DNA of 64,000 bases from Paraperibacillus marinus (GCF_046237605.1 NZ_CP143542.1:2170001-2234000); one strand, 5' to 3'. Shown: positions 18,140 through 27,462, counted from the stretch's first letter. Notes: generated by a model from the sequence alone, not told the origin. Numbers and translations are program-made.

Positions 18140-18339
18140 CTAAACTCACCTCTTCTAAAAGATTACATTCATATTATCATACTGAATGGTAATGATAACC
18201 TTTCTTGCCGTTTAACAGAGCCATAGTAAAAAAAGCTAAAAATATCAGAAAACCTGTAAAAAGACAAGAAATCTAATCATGTTACTCCCTGCCTTATTGG
18301 TCTATACTATTCCAGCTTTAATAGGTTTGGATCAAACAG

Positions 18340-18372
18340 AAAGAAGGATGCCCCAACTCCCGGGACATCCCT
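18340..18372 (-). terminator. Rho-independent terminator of the yngJ-E operon
   Basis: Minus strand GGATGTCCC-GGGAGTT-GGGGCATCC then TTCTTTC, just behind the carboxyltransferase stop. Confidence 0.75.
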
Positions 18373-18380
18373 CATTCTTC

Positions 18381-19910
18381 TTATACTGGATAAACTCCAT
18401 GTTTTCTCCTGGTGAAAGCAAGTTCTTTTGTGGAGTAGGCTTCAAAGCGTTTGATCAGTTCGCCGCGCAGGCTGTCCGGCTGGACGATATCGTCGATGAC
18501 CATTTCGGATGCAAGCCGGTAAATGTCGATGTCCTGCTTGTATTCTTCACGCTTTAATTCAATGAAGGATGCCCGCTCTTCCGGCGGAAGTTCCTTGATT
18601 TTTTTTGCATAAACAGCATTGACCGCAGCTTCCGGACCCATTACCGCGATGGACGCGGTCGGAAGGGCCAGGCAGCAGTCCGGCTCGAATGCAGGACCGG
18701 CCATGGCGTATAACCCGGCTCCATATGCCTTCCTGACTACAACCGAAATTTTAGGTACGGTAGCTTCACACATGGCAGAAATCATTTTGGCTCCATGGCG
18801 GATGATCCCTGCCTGTTCGACTTTGGTGCCGATCATGAAGCCGGGGATGTCTGCCAAAAAGAGCAGGGGTATGTTGAATGAGTCGCATAAATTGATAAAC
18901 TTGGCAGCCTTGTCAGCTGAATCCGGGAACAAGACCCCGCCTTTCACTCTTGGCTGATTGGCAATGATGCCGACAGGCTTTCCTTCCATTCTGCCAAGAC
19001 CGGTAATTAGCTCAGGAGCAAACAGCTTCTTGATTTCACAGAAAGATCCCTCGTCGATCAGATTATCAATCAGATCATACATCTGGAAAGGGGCGTTCTG
19101 ATTTTGCGGAAGAAGCTCGGAAATGCTTTTCACATCCCCCCTTGGCGCCTTCGCCTCAAGCTCTGCCGTTTTAAGCGTGTAGTTTGCCGGAAAATAGGAA
19201 AGATAGGCCCGGGCAAATTGGATGGCTTCTTCCTCTGAATGGGCCAATACATCCCCGCATCCTGACTGGGAGCAGTGCATACGGGCTCCGCCCATCTGCT
19301 CTTCTGTCACTTTCTCCCCGATCACCATCTCAGCCATCCTTGGAGACCCCAGATACATGGAAGCATTTCCTTCCACCATCACCACGATATCGCAAAATGC
19401 AGGGATATAGGCTCCTCCGGCTGCAGAAGGACCGAAAAGGAGGCAGATCTGCGGTACCCTTCCGGATAACTTGACCTGATTATAAAAAATCCTGCCGGCT
19501 CCTCTTCTCCCCGGGAACATCTCCACCTGATCCGTAATCCGTGCCCCTGCGGAATCAACCAGATACAGCATAGGGATATTCAGCTTTTCTGCCGTTTCCT
19601 GGATTCGGATGATTTTTTCAACCGTCCTTGCCCCCCAAGACCCGGCTTTAACTGTGGAGTCGTTGGCCATAACACATACTTTCTGGCCGTTGATCCTGCC
19701 TATTCCGGTGACCACACCGTCAGCCGGCAGTCCTTCTGCCGCGCAATTCGCAAAGAAGGCATCCTCAAATTGAAGACCTTCATCAAAAAGGAGTTTAAGG
19801 CGGTCGCGTACAAAAAGCTTGCCTTTGCCGGCATTAGCCTGGTGATATTTCTCAGCTCCGCCTTTCCCGATTTTCTCTACTGTTTCTAATAGCTTTTCCT
19901 GAATAGTCAT
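18381..19910 (-). CDS. yngE: Acyl-CoA carboxylase carboxyltransferase subunit (YngE-type)
   Basis: A 509-residue biotin-dependent carboxyltransferase with the two crotonase-like halves of PccB/MccB proteins. The N-half has VMANDSTVKAGSWGARTVEKI and LVDSAGARITDQVEMFPGRR, the C-half has FLADIPGFMIGTKVEQAGII and VVVRKAYGAGLYAM. With the biotin carboxylase and carrier upstream it most likely carboxylates 3-methylcrotonyl-CoA in leucine breakdown; propionyl-CoA is the alternative. Last gene of the operon; start ATG after GGAGGTATCT, 17 nt behind the hydratase stop. Confidence 0.88.
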   Translation of the reverse strand: MTIQEKLLETVEKIGKGGAEKYHQANAGKGKLFVRDRLKLLFDEGLQFEDAFFANCAAEGLPADGVVTGIGRINGQKVCVMANDSTVKAGSWGARTVEKIIRIQETAEKLNIPMLYLVDSAGARITDQVEMFPGRRGAGRIFYNQVKLSGRVPQICLLFGPSAAGGAYIPAFCDIVVMVEGNASMYLGSPRMAEMVIGEKVTEEQMGGARMHCSQSGCGDVLAHSEEEAIQFARAYLSYFPANYTLKTAELEAKAPRGDVKSISELLPQNQNAPFQMYDLIDNLIDEGSFCEIKKLFAPELITGLGRMEGKPVGIIANQPRVKGGVLFPDSADKAAKFINLCDSFNIPLLFLADIPGFMIGTKVEQAGIIRHGAKMISAMCEATVPKISVVVRKAYGAGLYAMAGPAFEPDCCLALPTASIAVMGPEAAVNAVYAKKIKELPPEERASFIELKREEYKQDIDIYRLASEMVIDDIVQPDSLRGELIKRFEAYSTKELAFTRRKHGVYPV

Positions 19911-19927
19911 AGATACCTCCGTAACGA

Positions 19928-20704
19928 TTATTCCCCTTTATATTGGGGCCGTCTCTTTTCCTTGAAAGCAGCAAGTCCTTCCAGGCGGTCTTTGGTTGCC
20001 AGTGTCCTGCTGTAGCAGAGTTCTTCAATTTGAAGTCCCGAATGAAGGCTGACTCCGCTTCCCTGGTCGATTGCCGCCTTGGCGGCCCTGACGGCGATGG
20101 GCGCATTGGCTGCTATTTCCCCAGCGATGTCCATGGCATGATCTATTAAGCCAGCTCCATCTACAATCTTTGAAAGAATTCCGGCAGAAAGGGCTTCCTC
20201 TGCATTCAATCTCCTGGCTGTATAAATCATTTCCTTCGCCATGCTGATGCCGATCAGACGGGGCAGGCGCTGGGTCCCGCCGGCTCCCGGAATGATGCCG
20301 AGTGATGTTTCAGTCAGCCCAAGCTTTGCTGTCTTCGAAGCGATCCGGATATCACAGGCAAGCGCAAGCTCAAGACCGCCGCCAAAGCAGGCGCCATTCA
20401 CGGCAGCAATTACCGGCTGCGGAAGGCTGGCAAGTTTTGTGACAGTGCTGCCAATAAGGGCTACCGTCTTCTGTACTTCAGAAAGAGACATGCGGGCCCG
20501 CTCCTTCAAGTCCGCACCTGCACAAAACGCCTTCCCGCCGGCGCCGGTCAGGATGACTGCTCTTATATCACTCCGGTTCCCCACTTCATCTAGAATTTCA
20601 ACCAGTTCGTTCAGCAACCGAGTGGACAGGGCGTTTGCCGCATCCGGCCTGTTTAGCAGGATGACAGCTATATGATTCTGGATTTCCAGCTTGATGGTTT
20701 CCAT
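19928..20704 (-). CDS. yngF: Enoyl-CoA hydratase/isomerase (YngF-type, probable methylglutaconyl-CoA hydratase)
   Basis: A 258-residue crotonase. Visible are LTGAGGKAFCAGADLKE (oxyanion hole strand and loop), ACFGGGLELALACDIRIA, and GIIPGAGGTQRLPR with the catalytic Glu region. The start is ATG 20704, preceded by GGAGGTGAAAGC; the open frame 30 nt further up overlaps the lyase stop. In this operon the expected step is hydration of 3-methylglutaconyl-CoA to HMG-CoA; that is inferred from the neighbours. Confidence 0.87.
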   Translation of the reverse strand: METIKLEIQNHIAVILLNRPDAANALSTRLLNELVEILDEVGNRSDIRAVILTGAGGKAFCAGADLKERARMSLSEVQKTVALIGSTVTKLASLPQPVIAAVNGACFGGGLELALACDIRIASKTAKLGLTETSLGIIPGAGGTQRLPRLIGISMAKEMIYTARRLNAEEALSAGILSKIVDGAGLIDHAMDIAGEIAANAPIAVRAAKAAIDQGSGVSLHSGLQIEELCYSRTLATKDRLEGLAAFKEKRRPQYKGE

Positions 20705-20730
20705 GCTTTCACCTCCACTTGTAAGATGCT

Positions 20731-21636
20731 TCATTTTTGGGCAGCGTTGAATACTGCCATTCCATGGCTGGGGAGGGGAACGCTAAGCTTTTCCTGGAGC
20801 ATGCGGGCTGCTTCCAGCAGCTTATCCTCCCTGATTCCTGTTCCAATGCCCATCTTTTCAAGCATATGAACGAGATCATCTGTTGCTACATTGCCGGAAG
20901 CACCGGGTGCATACGGACAGCCGCCCAGTCCGCCGAGCGAAGAATCGAATGAGGTAAAACCCATTTCAAGTGCCTTCAGGACATTTGCCAGCGCCATTCC
21001 TCTTGTATCATGGAAATGAAGGGCGAGCCTCTCCCTCCCGAATTCATCTATAAGTCTCTGGAGTACATGTTCAACCTGCTTCGGGTTCGCCACACCAATC
21101 GTGTCTCCGAGAGACAGCTCGTAAACTCCCATCTCAAAGAGCCTTCCTGATGTACGAAGAACTTGATCGATGGATACGGCACCTTCATAAGGACAGCCGA
21201 ATACCGTCGAGAGGTAGCCCCTGACCTTCAGTCCTGCGGCCAATGCTTCTTTTGCTGTTTCCCCCAGGCTTTTGTATGTATCCCCGATGGATTTATTGAT
21301 GTTTTTCAGATTATGAGTTTCTGAGGCAGACATGAAAACCGCCGCTTCGTCCAGCCGCGCTTCAACCGCCCCTTCAAGCCCCTTCAGGTTAGGGACCAGG
21401 GCTGAATAAGTCACACCCGGCACTCGTTTGATGCCCTTTGCTACTTCAAGGGCATCTGAGAGCTGGGGCACCCATTTCGGGTTGACAAAGGATGTGACTT
21501 CAATATAAGAAAGACCGCTTTCAGAGAGAGCGTCAATCCACTGGATTTTTGTCTCTGAATCGATTATTGTTTTTTCGTTTTGAAGTCCGTCCCTCGGGCC
21601 GACCTCCTTAATGAGGACCTTATCCGGCCATTTCAT
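20731..21636 (-). CDS. yngG: Hydroxymethylglutaryl-CoA lyase
   Basis: A 301-residue DRE-TIM metallolyase: KEVGPRDGLQNE at residues 10-21 (catalytic Arg and metal Asp), LHFHDTRGMALAN with metal His residues near 200, and the signature cysteine loop GLGGCPYAPGASGNVATDD near 235. It splits HMG-CoA into acetoacetate and acetyl-CoA, the last step of leucine catabolism. Normal length. Start ATG behind GAGGGGGCG; 18 nt downstream of the biotin carrier gene. Confidence 0.92.
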   Translation of the reverse strand: MKWPDKVLIKEVGPRDGLQNEKTIIDSETKIQWIDALSESGLSYIEVTSFVNPKWVPQLSDALEVAKGIKRVPGVTYSALVPNLKGLEGAVEARLDEAAVFMSASETHNLKNINKSIGDTYKSLGETAKEALAAGLKVRGYLSTVFGCPYEGAVSIDQVLRTSGRLFEMGVYELSLGDTIGVANPKQVEHVLQRLIDEFGRERLALHFHDTRGMALANVLKALEMGFTSFDSSLGGLGGCPYAPGASGNVATDDLVHMLEKMGIGTGIREDKLLEAARMLQEKLSVPLPSHGMAVFNAAQK

Positions 21637-21653
21637 CAGTAACGCCCCCTCTT

Positions 21654-21866
21654 TTATTCCAGTGTTGCCAGCAGGTCCCCGTCATTGACGAAGTCGCCTT
21701 CGCTCACTTTCAGGCCGGAAATGGTTCCGGACTGCTCTGCAGAAATGGGGATTTCCATTTTCATGGATTCAAGGATGATGATATCCTGTCCTTCTGTTAC
21801 GGTCTCTCCCTCTGAAACTAGTATTTTCCATACGCTTCCTGCCATATTTGATCTGATTTCCGCCAT
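21654..21866 (-). CDS. yngHB: Biotin/lipoyl carrier domain protein (biotin carboxyl carrier)
   Basis: A 70-residue single biotinyl domain. The modification site is in ILESMKMEIPI with the target Lys between the two Met. It is the swinging carrier between the biotin carboxylase (next gene upstream) and the carboxyltransferase. Separate small genes for this domain are usual in Bacillus. Start ATG after AGGAGG; gap to the carboxylase 12 nt. Confidence 0.93.
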   Translation of the reverse strand: MAEIRSNMAGSVWKILVSEGETVTEGQDIIILESMKMEIPISAEQSGTISGLKVSEGDFVNDGDLLATLE

Positions 21867-21878
21867 TTTGTTTTCCTC

Positions 21879-23234
21879 CTAGGATGATACTTTGTTGTTT
21901 AAAATATGGACCGGGATAAAATCTGTTGTTGTGTCACCGGCCAGGTATGCTTCATGTGCAGCAATTTCAGAAAGCAGCGGAATGTTGGTCTTGATTCCTT
22001 CCACTTTATAAGCCGCAAGTGCCTCCTTCAGCCGGCTGGCTGCCTCTTCTCTCGTACTGCCGCTCACGATGAGCTTTGCGATCATCGGATCATAGAAAGG
22101 CGATACGGTGGAAGTGCCGGAAACCCCCAGTTCATGCCGGATTCCTACTCCTTCCGGAAGCTCAAGAGATGTGATCTTCCCTGGTGACGGGTACATGGTT
22201 TTTGGGTCTTCCGCATATATCCTTGCCTCAATCGAATGACCGGACAAAGTAATATCCTCCTGTGCAAAGCGGAGCTTCTCTCCGTAAGCGATCCTGATTT
22301 GTTCCTCAACAAGATCAAGGCCGGTAATCTCCTCTGTGACGGGATGCTCTACCTGGAGCCTTGTATTCATTTCAAGGAAATAGTAATTTTTATGTTCATC
22401 GACCAAAAATTCAATTGTCCCGGCATTTTTATACCCGATAGATTTGGCGGCTGTGCTTGCTGCCAATCCCATTGCCTCCCTGTCTGCCTGATTCAGGAAG
22501 GCAGAAGGAGCCTCCTCGATGACCTTTTGATGTCTCCGCTGAATGGAGCATTCCCGCTCCCATAAATACACGGTGCTGCCATATTGGTCAGCGAGGATCT
22601 GGACCTCGATATGGCGCGGCTTGTCAATCAGCTTCTCAAGGAACATGTCTCCGTTGCCAAAGAACATCTGCGCCCTTTTTTGATTCCCTTCATAGGCCTT
22701 GCGCAATTCAGCTTCGCTATAACAGGCATGCATGCCGATGCCTCCGCCACCCGCGGAGGCTTTTAGCATGACCGGATATCCGAATTGACCGGCAAGCTCT
22801 GCGGCTTCCTCCACGTCGATAAGCGGCCTTGAGATGCCAGGAACAAGCGGCAGGCCGGCAGCCTCCATCGCGATTCTCGACTCGACCTTATTGCCCATAA
22901 GTGAAATGATTTCAGGATCCGGTCCGATAAAAGTCAATCCCGCTTCCTCGCATTTTCGGGAAAAATCGGCATTTTCACTCACAAATCCATAACCGGGGTG
23001 GACAGCCTCTGCGTTGGTTTCCCGTGCAATTTCAAGGATTTTGCCTGTATTCAGGTAGCTTTCCTGAACCCGCGGTCCGCCAAGCAGCACTGCTTCATCG
23101 GCTTCTGTCACAAACGGGGCTTCCTTGTCAGCCTCCGAATATACAGCCACTGTCCTGATATTCATCTTTTTGCAGGTCCGTATAACCCTCGATGCAATTT
23201 CCCCTCTATTGGCCACTAATATTTTTTTGAACAA
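21879..23234 (-). CDS. yngH: Biotin carboxylase subunit of acyl-CoA carboxylase
   Basis: A 451-residue AccC-type carboxylase: FKKILVANRGEIASRVIRT start, HPGYGFVSENADF near 75, the Gly-rich ATP loop KASAGGGGIGMHA near 160, and EMNTRLQVEHPVTEEITG near 285. It carboxylates the carrier's biotin with ATP and bicarbonate. The start is TTG 23234 behind GGGAGGCG; the N-terminus MFKKILVANRG is the full family N-terminus, which supports it. Distinct from the housekeeping accC by operon context. Confidence 0.92.
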   Translation of the reverse strand: MFKKILVANRGEIASRVIRTCKKMNIRTVAVYSEADKEAPFVTEADEAVLLGGPRVQESYLNTGKILEIARETNAEAVHPGYGFVSENADFSRKCEEAGLTFIGPDPEIISLMGNKVESRIAMEAAGLPLVPGISRPLIDVEEAAELAGQFGYPVMLKASAGGGGIGMHACYSEAELRKAYEGNQKRAQMFFGNGDMFLEKLIDKPRHIEVQILADQYGSTVYLWERECSIQRRHQKVIEEAPSAFLNQADREAMGLAASTAAKSIGYKNAGTIEFLVDEHKNYYFLEMNTRLQVEHPVTEEITGLDLVEEQIRIAYGEKLRFAQEDITLSGHSIEARIYAEDPKTMYPSPGKITSLELPEGVGIRHELGVSGTSTVSPFYDPMIAKLIVSGSTREEAASRLKEALAAYKVEGIKTNIPLLSEIAAHEAYLAGDTTTDFIPVHILNNKVSS

Positions 23235-23249
23235 AATATAACGCCTCCC

Positions 23250-24893
23250 TCATGAGCTGACATTGATAACATCGAGCGACAGTTCCTTCAGCTTGAACTT
23301 TTGGATTTTCCCTGACGCCGTCATCGGATATTCACTTGTGAATTCAACATATCTGGGTATTTTATGCCTGGAAATTTTCCCTTGGCAGAAGGCTTTGATT
23401 TCTGCTGCATCCAGGGCTTCCCCTTCTCTCGGGATGACCCAGGCCATGACTTCTTCCCCGTATGTTTCATCGGGGACGCCGATGACCTGGACATCCAGGA
23501 CTTTCGGGTGCGTATAGAGAAATTCTTCAATTTCCCGCGGGTAGATGTTCTCGCCGCCGCGGATGATCATGTCCTTAAGCCTCCCGGTAATGCGGCAGTA
23601 GCCATTTTCGTCCATGACGGCGAGATCCCCGGTATGCAGCCAGCCTTCGTCATCAATCGCATCCCTTGTAGCATCGGGATCTTTGTAATACCCCTTCATT
23701 ACATGATATCCGCGCGTGCAGAGCTCTCCCTGGATTCCCCTTGGAAGTTCTTCGCTTGTACCCGGTTCCACGATTTTTACTTCCACATCGGGAAGAGCCC
23801 TGCCTGTCGAAGACACCCTGAGTTCAATGGGATCATCTGTCCTGGTCTGTGTGATGACGGGTGATGACTCGGTCTGTCCATAGGCTATCGTAATTTCTTT
23901 TGCTCCCATCCTTTCCACTACGGCCTTCATCACTTCCATCGGGCAGTTGGAACCTGCCATGATGCCGGTCCTCAGTGTAGAAAGATCGTAGGAGTCAAAA
24001 TCCTCGAGACTGAGCTCTGTGATAAACATCGTAGGAACGCCGTGGAGGGCAGTGCACTTTTCCGCTTCCACTGTCTCGAGGACAGTGCGCGGATTGAATT
24101 CCTGCACCGGAATCATGGCTGCACCGACAGAGACGCATGCCATCGTTCCAAGGACACAGCCAAAGCAGTGGAAGAACGGGACAGGTATGCACAGTCTGTC
24201 TTCGCTGCCAAGCTCCATGCACTTTGCAATGTTGTAGCCATTATTGACCACATTCGAATGTGTGAGCATTACACCCTTCGGGAATCCGGTTGTGCCAGAG
24301 GTATATTGCATATTGATGACATCATCCCAGTGAAGGGAATCCATTTTTTCATCAAGCAGTTCCTCAGACACCTTCTCCTTCGCTGCCACACATTCATCCC
24401 AGCTGAAGGTTCCCGGGTAAGAATGGTTTCCCATCACGATGACATTTTTAAGCAATGGCAGCTTTTTTGACTCTAGCTTCCCAGGCTCCGAGGTTTTAAG
24501 CTCCGGTACGATTTCATATAGAGTATCGATATAAGAATGTCCCTTGAAGTTCTCCATCAGGATGATGGTGCTTGAGTTTGACTGCCGCAGCAGATACTCC
24601 AGTTCATGAGCCTGGTAATTGGTGTTCACTGTTACCAGCACGCCGCCCATTTTACCTGTTGCAAACTGGGTGATCAGCCATTCTGGGGTATTAGAGGCCC
24701 AAATCGCAATATGGTCTCCCTTATCAATCCCCAGTCCCATAAGCCCTCTTGCTGTATCCCGGCAAACCTGGTCAAATTCTGAATAGGTATACCTAAGGCC
24801 CCGGTCCCGGTATACGACAGCATCACTGTCAGGATACCTTGATGCCGTTTCCTCCAATAATTTCCCTACAGACAATTTCAATGATTCGGCCAC
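23250..24893 (-). CDS. yngI: AMP-dependent acyl-CoA synthetase (YngI-type)
   Basis: A 547-residue ANL enzyme: MQYTSGTTGFPKGVMLTHSN near residue 185, AYGQTESSPV near 335, GWLHTGDLAVMDENGYCRIT near 415, GRLKDMIIRGGENIYPREIE near 435, and GKIQKFKLKEL at the end with the catalytic Lys. I prefer the GTG start at 24893 (AAGGGAG 8 nt upstream) over the ATG at 24929, whose extra residues MESCLKKKGDSR are unlike the family. It may activate acetoacetate or a branched acid in the same pathway. The 77-nt gap to the dehydrogenase gene is the longest in the operon. Confidence 0.88.
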   Translation of the reverse strand: MAESLKLSVGKLLEETASRYPDSDAVVYRDRGLRYTYSEFDQVCRDTARGLMGLGIDKGDHIAIWASNTPEWLITQFATGKMGGVLVTVNTNYQAHELEYLLRQSNSSTIILMENFKGHSYIDTLYEIVPELKTSEPGKLESKKLPLLKNVIVMGNHSYPGTFSWDECVAAKEKVSEELLDEKMDSLHWDDVINMQYTSGTTGFPKGVMLTHSNVVNNGYNIAKCMELGSEDRLCIPVPFFHCFGCVLGTMACVSVGAAMIPVQEFNPRTVLETVEAEKCTALHGVPTMFITELSLEDFDSYDLSTLRTGIMAGSNCPMEVMKAVVERMGAKEITIAYGQTESSPVITQTRTDDPIELRVSSTGRALPDVEVKIVEPGTSEELPRGIQGELCTRGYHVMKGYYKDPDATRDAIDDEGWLHTGDLAVMDENGYCRITGRLKDMIIRGGENIYPREIEEFLYTHPKVLDVQVIGVPDETYGEEVMAWVIPREGEALDAAEIKAFCQGKISRHKIPRYVEFTSEYPMTASGKIQKFKLKELSLDVINVSS

Positions 24894-24970
24894 ACGACTA
24901 TCTCCCTTCTTTTTAAGACAGGATTCCATTCAGTGTGCAGGGATCAATGATGTAAGATGCCTTTAGAAAA

Positions 24971-26113
24971 TCAGCAGCCCAGCTGTCTTGAAATGACCAA
25001 TCTCTGGATCTCGGAAGTTCCTTCCCCAATCTCAAGCAGCTTGGCGTCCCTTAAATAGCGTTCTACTTCATATTCCTTCATATATCCATAGCCTCCATGA
25101 ATCTGGATGGCCTGGTTGCATGTCCGGAATGCCATTTCAGTGGCAAACAGCTTGGCATAAGCGGATTCCTTCGTAAATGGCTTTTTATTGTCCTTCAGCC
25201 AGGCAGCTTTATAGACCATATTCCTCGCCAGTTCAATTTCCATGGCCATATCAGCAAGCTTAAAGCCTATTGCCTGGAAGCTGGATATCGGCTTCCCGAA
25301 CTGCATCCGTTCCTTGGAATATTGAAGGGCCTTTTCAAATGCTGCCTGTGCAAGGCCGACTGCCAATGCTGCAATCGAGATCCTGCCGCCATCAAGGGTA
25401 TACAGGAATTGCTTGAATCCTTTTTCCGGATCTCCCAGTATATTTTCTTTAGGAACCCTGACGTCCTCAAGCACGATTTGGGAGGTGTTGGAAGCCCGGA
25501 CCCCCATTTTGTCGTAGTCACTGGTGATGGTCAGGCCTTTCGTATCTGCAGGCACCAGGAATGCCGAGATGATATTCTTTCCATTGGCATCCTTGCCGGA
25601 CACAGCAGTCACAGTGATGGTTTCTGCATACCCGGCATTTGTGATCCAGCATTTTTCACCATTGATCACATATTCGTCTCCGTCGAGTACGGCACGGGTT
25701 CTCGTTCCGCCGGCATCTGAGCCGGCATTCGGTTCGGTCAGGCCGAAGGAAGCGAGTGCTTCACCCTTAACAAGGGGTACAAGAAATTTTTGCTTCTGCT
25801 CTTCAGTTCCGAAATAATAGATAGGGCTTGATCCAAGGGAAACAGCCGCTGCATAGCTGAGTCCGGTGCCGCCGCAAGCTTTCCCGATTTCCTCCACGGC
25901 GATGGCGTAAGAAATCGTATCTCCGCCAGAACCTCCATATTCTTCGGGGAAGGGGATGCCCAGCAAGCCCAGTTCCCCAATCTTTTTGAACACTTCTTCC
26001 GGGAATTTGGAATCCCGGTCCAATTCAAATGCGATTGGTTTGATTTCCCTTTCAGCGAAATCCCGCACCATTTCCTTGATCATCTGCTGTTCCTTCGATA
26101 ATGAAAACTCCAT
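24971..26113 (-). CDS. yngJ: Acyl-CoA dehydrogenase (probable isovaleryl-CoA dehydrogenase, YngJ-type)
   Basis: A 380-residue FAD flavoprotein with FGLTEPNAGSDAGGTRT near residue 130, CWITNAGYAETITV near 158, and the C-terminal QIHGGYGYMKEYEVERYLRD followed by IGEGTSEIQRLVISRQL. It is the first gene of the seven-gene run, as in B. subtilis yngJIHGFE, a mother-cell operon. The likely reaction is isovaleryl-CoA to 3-methylcrotonyl-CoA, but 2-methylbutyryl- or isobutyryl-CoA cannot be excluded. Start ATG after GGGAGG. Confidence 0.88.
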   Translation of the reverse strand: MEFSLSKEQQMIKEMVRDFAEREIKPIAFELDRDSKFPEEVFKKIGELGLLGIPFPEEYGGSGGDTISYAIAVEEIGKACGGTGLSYAAAVSLGSSPIYYFGTEEQKQKFLVPLVKGEALASFGLTEPNAGSDAGGTRTRAVLDGDEYVINGEKCWITNAGYAETITVTAVSGKDANGKNIISAFLVPADTKGLTITSDYDKMGVRASNTSQIVLEDVRVPKENILGDPEKGFKQFLYTLDGGRISIAALAVGLAQAAFEKALQYSKERMQFGKPISSFQAIGFKLADMAMEIELARNMVYKAAWLKDNKKPFTKESAYAKLFATEMAFRTCNQAIQIHGGYGYMKEYEVERYLRDAKLLEIGEGTSEIQRLVISRQLGC

Positions 26114-26145
26114 AATTCTGCCTCCCTGTATGTGGTTATGATAGA

Positions 26146-26159
26146 ACCGACTGGTTGGT
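26146..26159. promoter_or_regulatory. Candidate TetR-family operator before yngJ
   Basis: The sequence ACCGACTGGTTGGT, an imperfect palindrome with 10 of 14 positions symmetric, fits the ACCnACnnGTnGGT type of operator used by many TetR regulators of acyl-CoA genes. It lies 33-46 nt before the yngJ start and behind the TetR gene at 26192-26806. Binding is inference. Confidence 0.5.
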
Positions 26160-26174
26160 CTGTCCTTGACAAAA

Positions 26175-26188
26175 TGAAAGCGCTTAAC
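26175..26188. promoter_or_regulatory. Candidate CcpA cre site
   Basis: TGAAAGCGCTTAAC fits the cre consensus TGWAARCGYTWNCW except for one core and possibly one edge position. It stands in the spacer between the TetR gene and yngJ, where glucose repression of acyl-CoA catabolism would be expected. Confidence 0.5.
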
Positions 26189-26191
26189 TTT

Positions 26192-26806
26192 TTATGTAGA
26201 ATAAGCGAGCAGGTATTTCTGATATTCGGGATTTGATTTGGCTTTTTCAGTCAGCAGGCTGTTCAGGACGAAATCGACAAACATATCGGCGATTTCTTCA
26301 ATCGTTCTTTCTCCCTCAGGCTGATACCACTTATAGGTCCAGTTGACCATCCCGAGGATTGTCATCCCGGTAATTTCAACGGATATTTCCCTCCGGAACT
26401 CTCCTGCTTCCCTGCCTTCCTCGATGACTTGGAAAATGAGCTGTTTGTATGAATCGCGCTTTTTTTTGATTTCTTCCGTATATTCGGGTCTTAGATAGGT
26501 GCTCTCTTGATAGAATACTGAGATGTGAGGTTTGTAAAGATGAAAGACTTTGGCAAAAGATTGGATGATCTTCTGCATTTTTTGAGCGGGGCTGTGACTG
26601 GATGCATGAGCTTCCCTGGCTTTATCCAGGACATAGGTAATAAAATAATCATGGATCATATAGAGCAGTTCATCCTTGGATTGAAAATGGTGATAAAAAC
26701 CGCCTTTTGATGTTCCGCTCTCAGCCACTATCTGGCTGACAGATACACCGTGAAAGCCGTATTCCTCAAAGAGCCGCAGGGATGTCTCTATAATCCTGTC
26801 CTTCAA
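26192..26806 (-). CDS. TetR/AcrR-family regulator of the downstream acyl-CoA operon
   Basis: A 204-residue protein: HTH domain ETSLRLFEEYGFHGVSVSQI and GTSKGGFYHHFQSKDELLY in the first 50 residues, then a helical ligand domain. The YHHF variant is typical of TetR proteins that control fatty-acid or branched-chain acyl-CoA genes. It is codirectional with and 78 nt upstream of yngJ, with the palindrome at 26146-26159 between them. The start is a TTG at 26806; the GGAG upstream is rather far (15 nt), so the true start is uncertain by a few codons. Confidence 0.83.
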   Translation of the reverse strand: MKDRIIETSLRLFEEYGFHGVSVSQIVAESGTSKGGFYHHFQSKDELLYMIHDYFITYVLDKAREAHASSHSPAQKMQKIIQSFAKVFHLYKPHISVFYQESTYLRPEYTEEIKKKRDSYKQLIFQVIEEGREAGEFRREISVEITGMTILGMVNWTYKWYQPEGERTIEEIADMFVDFVLNSLLTEKAKSNPEYQKYLLAYST

Positions 26807-26936
26807 TTCCGTGGCCTTCAGCTCCTTTCTGTTTAGGAACCACTCTTAAATTTTAGATAATTTCGTCTTATCTGTCAATTTCGAAATAAAAAGGCAGTCT
26901 CCCGCCCATGAGCTGCCCCTTTATGTTTAAACAGAT

Positions 26937-27413
26937 TCAGGCTTTCGAAACCGGAATTCCCGGCAGATACTGCCTGGGCGTCCCAAAATAAAACATCTTA
27001 TTGTACGCTGCATAGGCGGATTCAAACTGCATATAGATCGGGCAGTCCAACAGCCACGGGAAGTTTGAGAGGAAAGAGCGGTCCGAGCTGACGAGGGCTT
27101 TAAGGGAATGCTCCATTTCCTCTTCAAACATTTTGAATCGCTGCCCCGCCTCTTCTTCACTGAATTCATGCCCCCCAGCATATACCCTCCCGGCAAGTAC
27201 ATATTGTCCCAATTGAGGAATCCATTCTGCTCTCACTTCATCCCTGAGCCGATGATTGACGATGCTTTCATCGTACTGAGACCCGATCGTAATTATAATG
27301 TTCTGGTTCCGGCCAGAATGGACCATCGTATATTTTCTTTTGTCCACAGGAGTAAACTCAGAGGCCATCGGCATGAATGTTGTGATGATCTTTTCAGGCT
27401 TATTTTTAAACAT
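26937..27413 (-). CDS. Staygreen (SGR)-family protein
   Basis: A 158-residue protein that I recognise as the bacterial branch of the staygreen family (PF12638): the KRKYTMVHSG strand, LRDEVRAEWIP near residue 58, AGRVYAGGHEFSEEEAGQRF, the region SNFPWLLDCPIYMQFES near 115, and a final NKMFYFGTPRQYLPG. Plant SGR removes Mg from chlorophyll a; members in non-photosynthetic bacilli have no known natural substrate. Start ATG after GAAAGGACAACTGCG. It is monocistronic, between the TetR gene and DUF4931. Confidence 0.78.
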   Translation of the reverse strand: MFKNKPEKIITTFMPMASEFTPVDKRKYTMVHSGRNQNIIITIGSQYDESIVNHRLRDEVRAEWIPQLGQYVLAGRVYAGGHEFSEEEAGQRFKMFEEEMEHSLKALVSSDRSFLSNFPWLLDCPIYMQFESAYAAYNKMFYFGTPRQYLPGIPVSKA

Positions 27414-27462
27414 CGCAGTTGTCCTTTCTCTTCAGGATCCTTTTTCTTTCATCATATGATAA

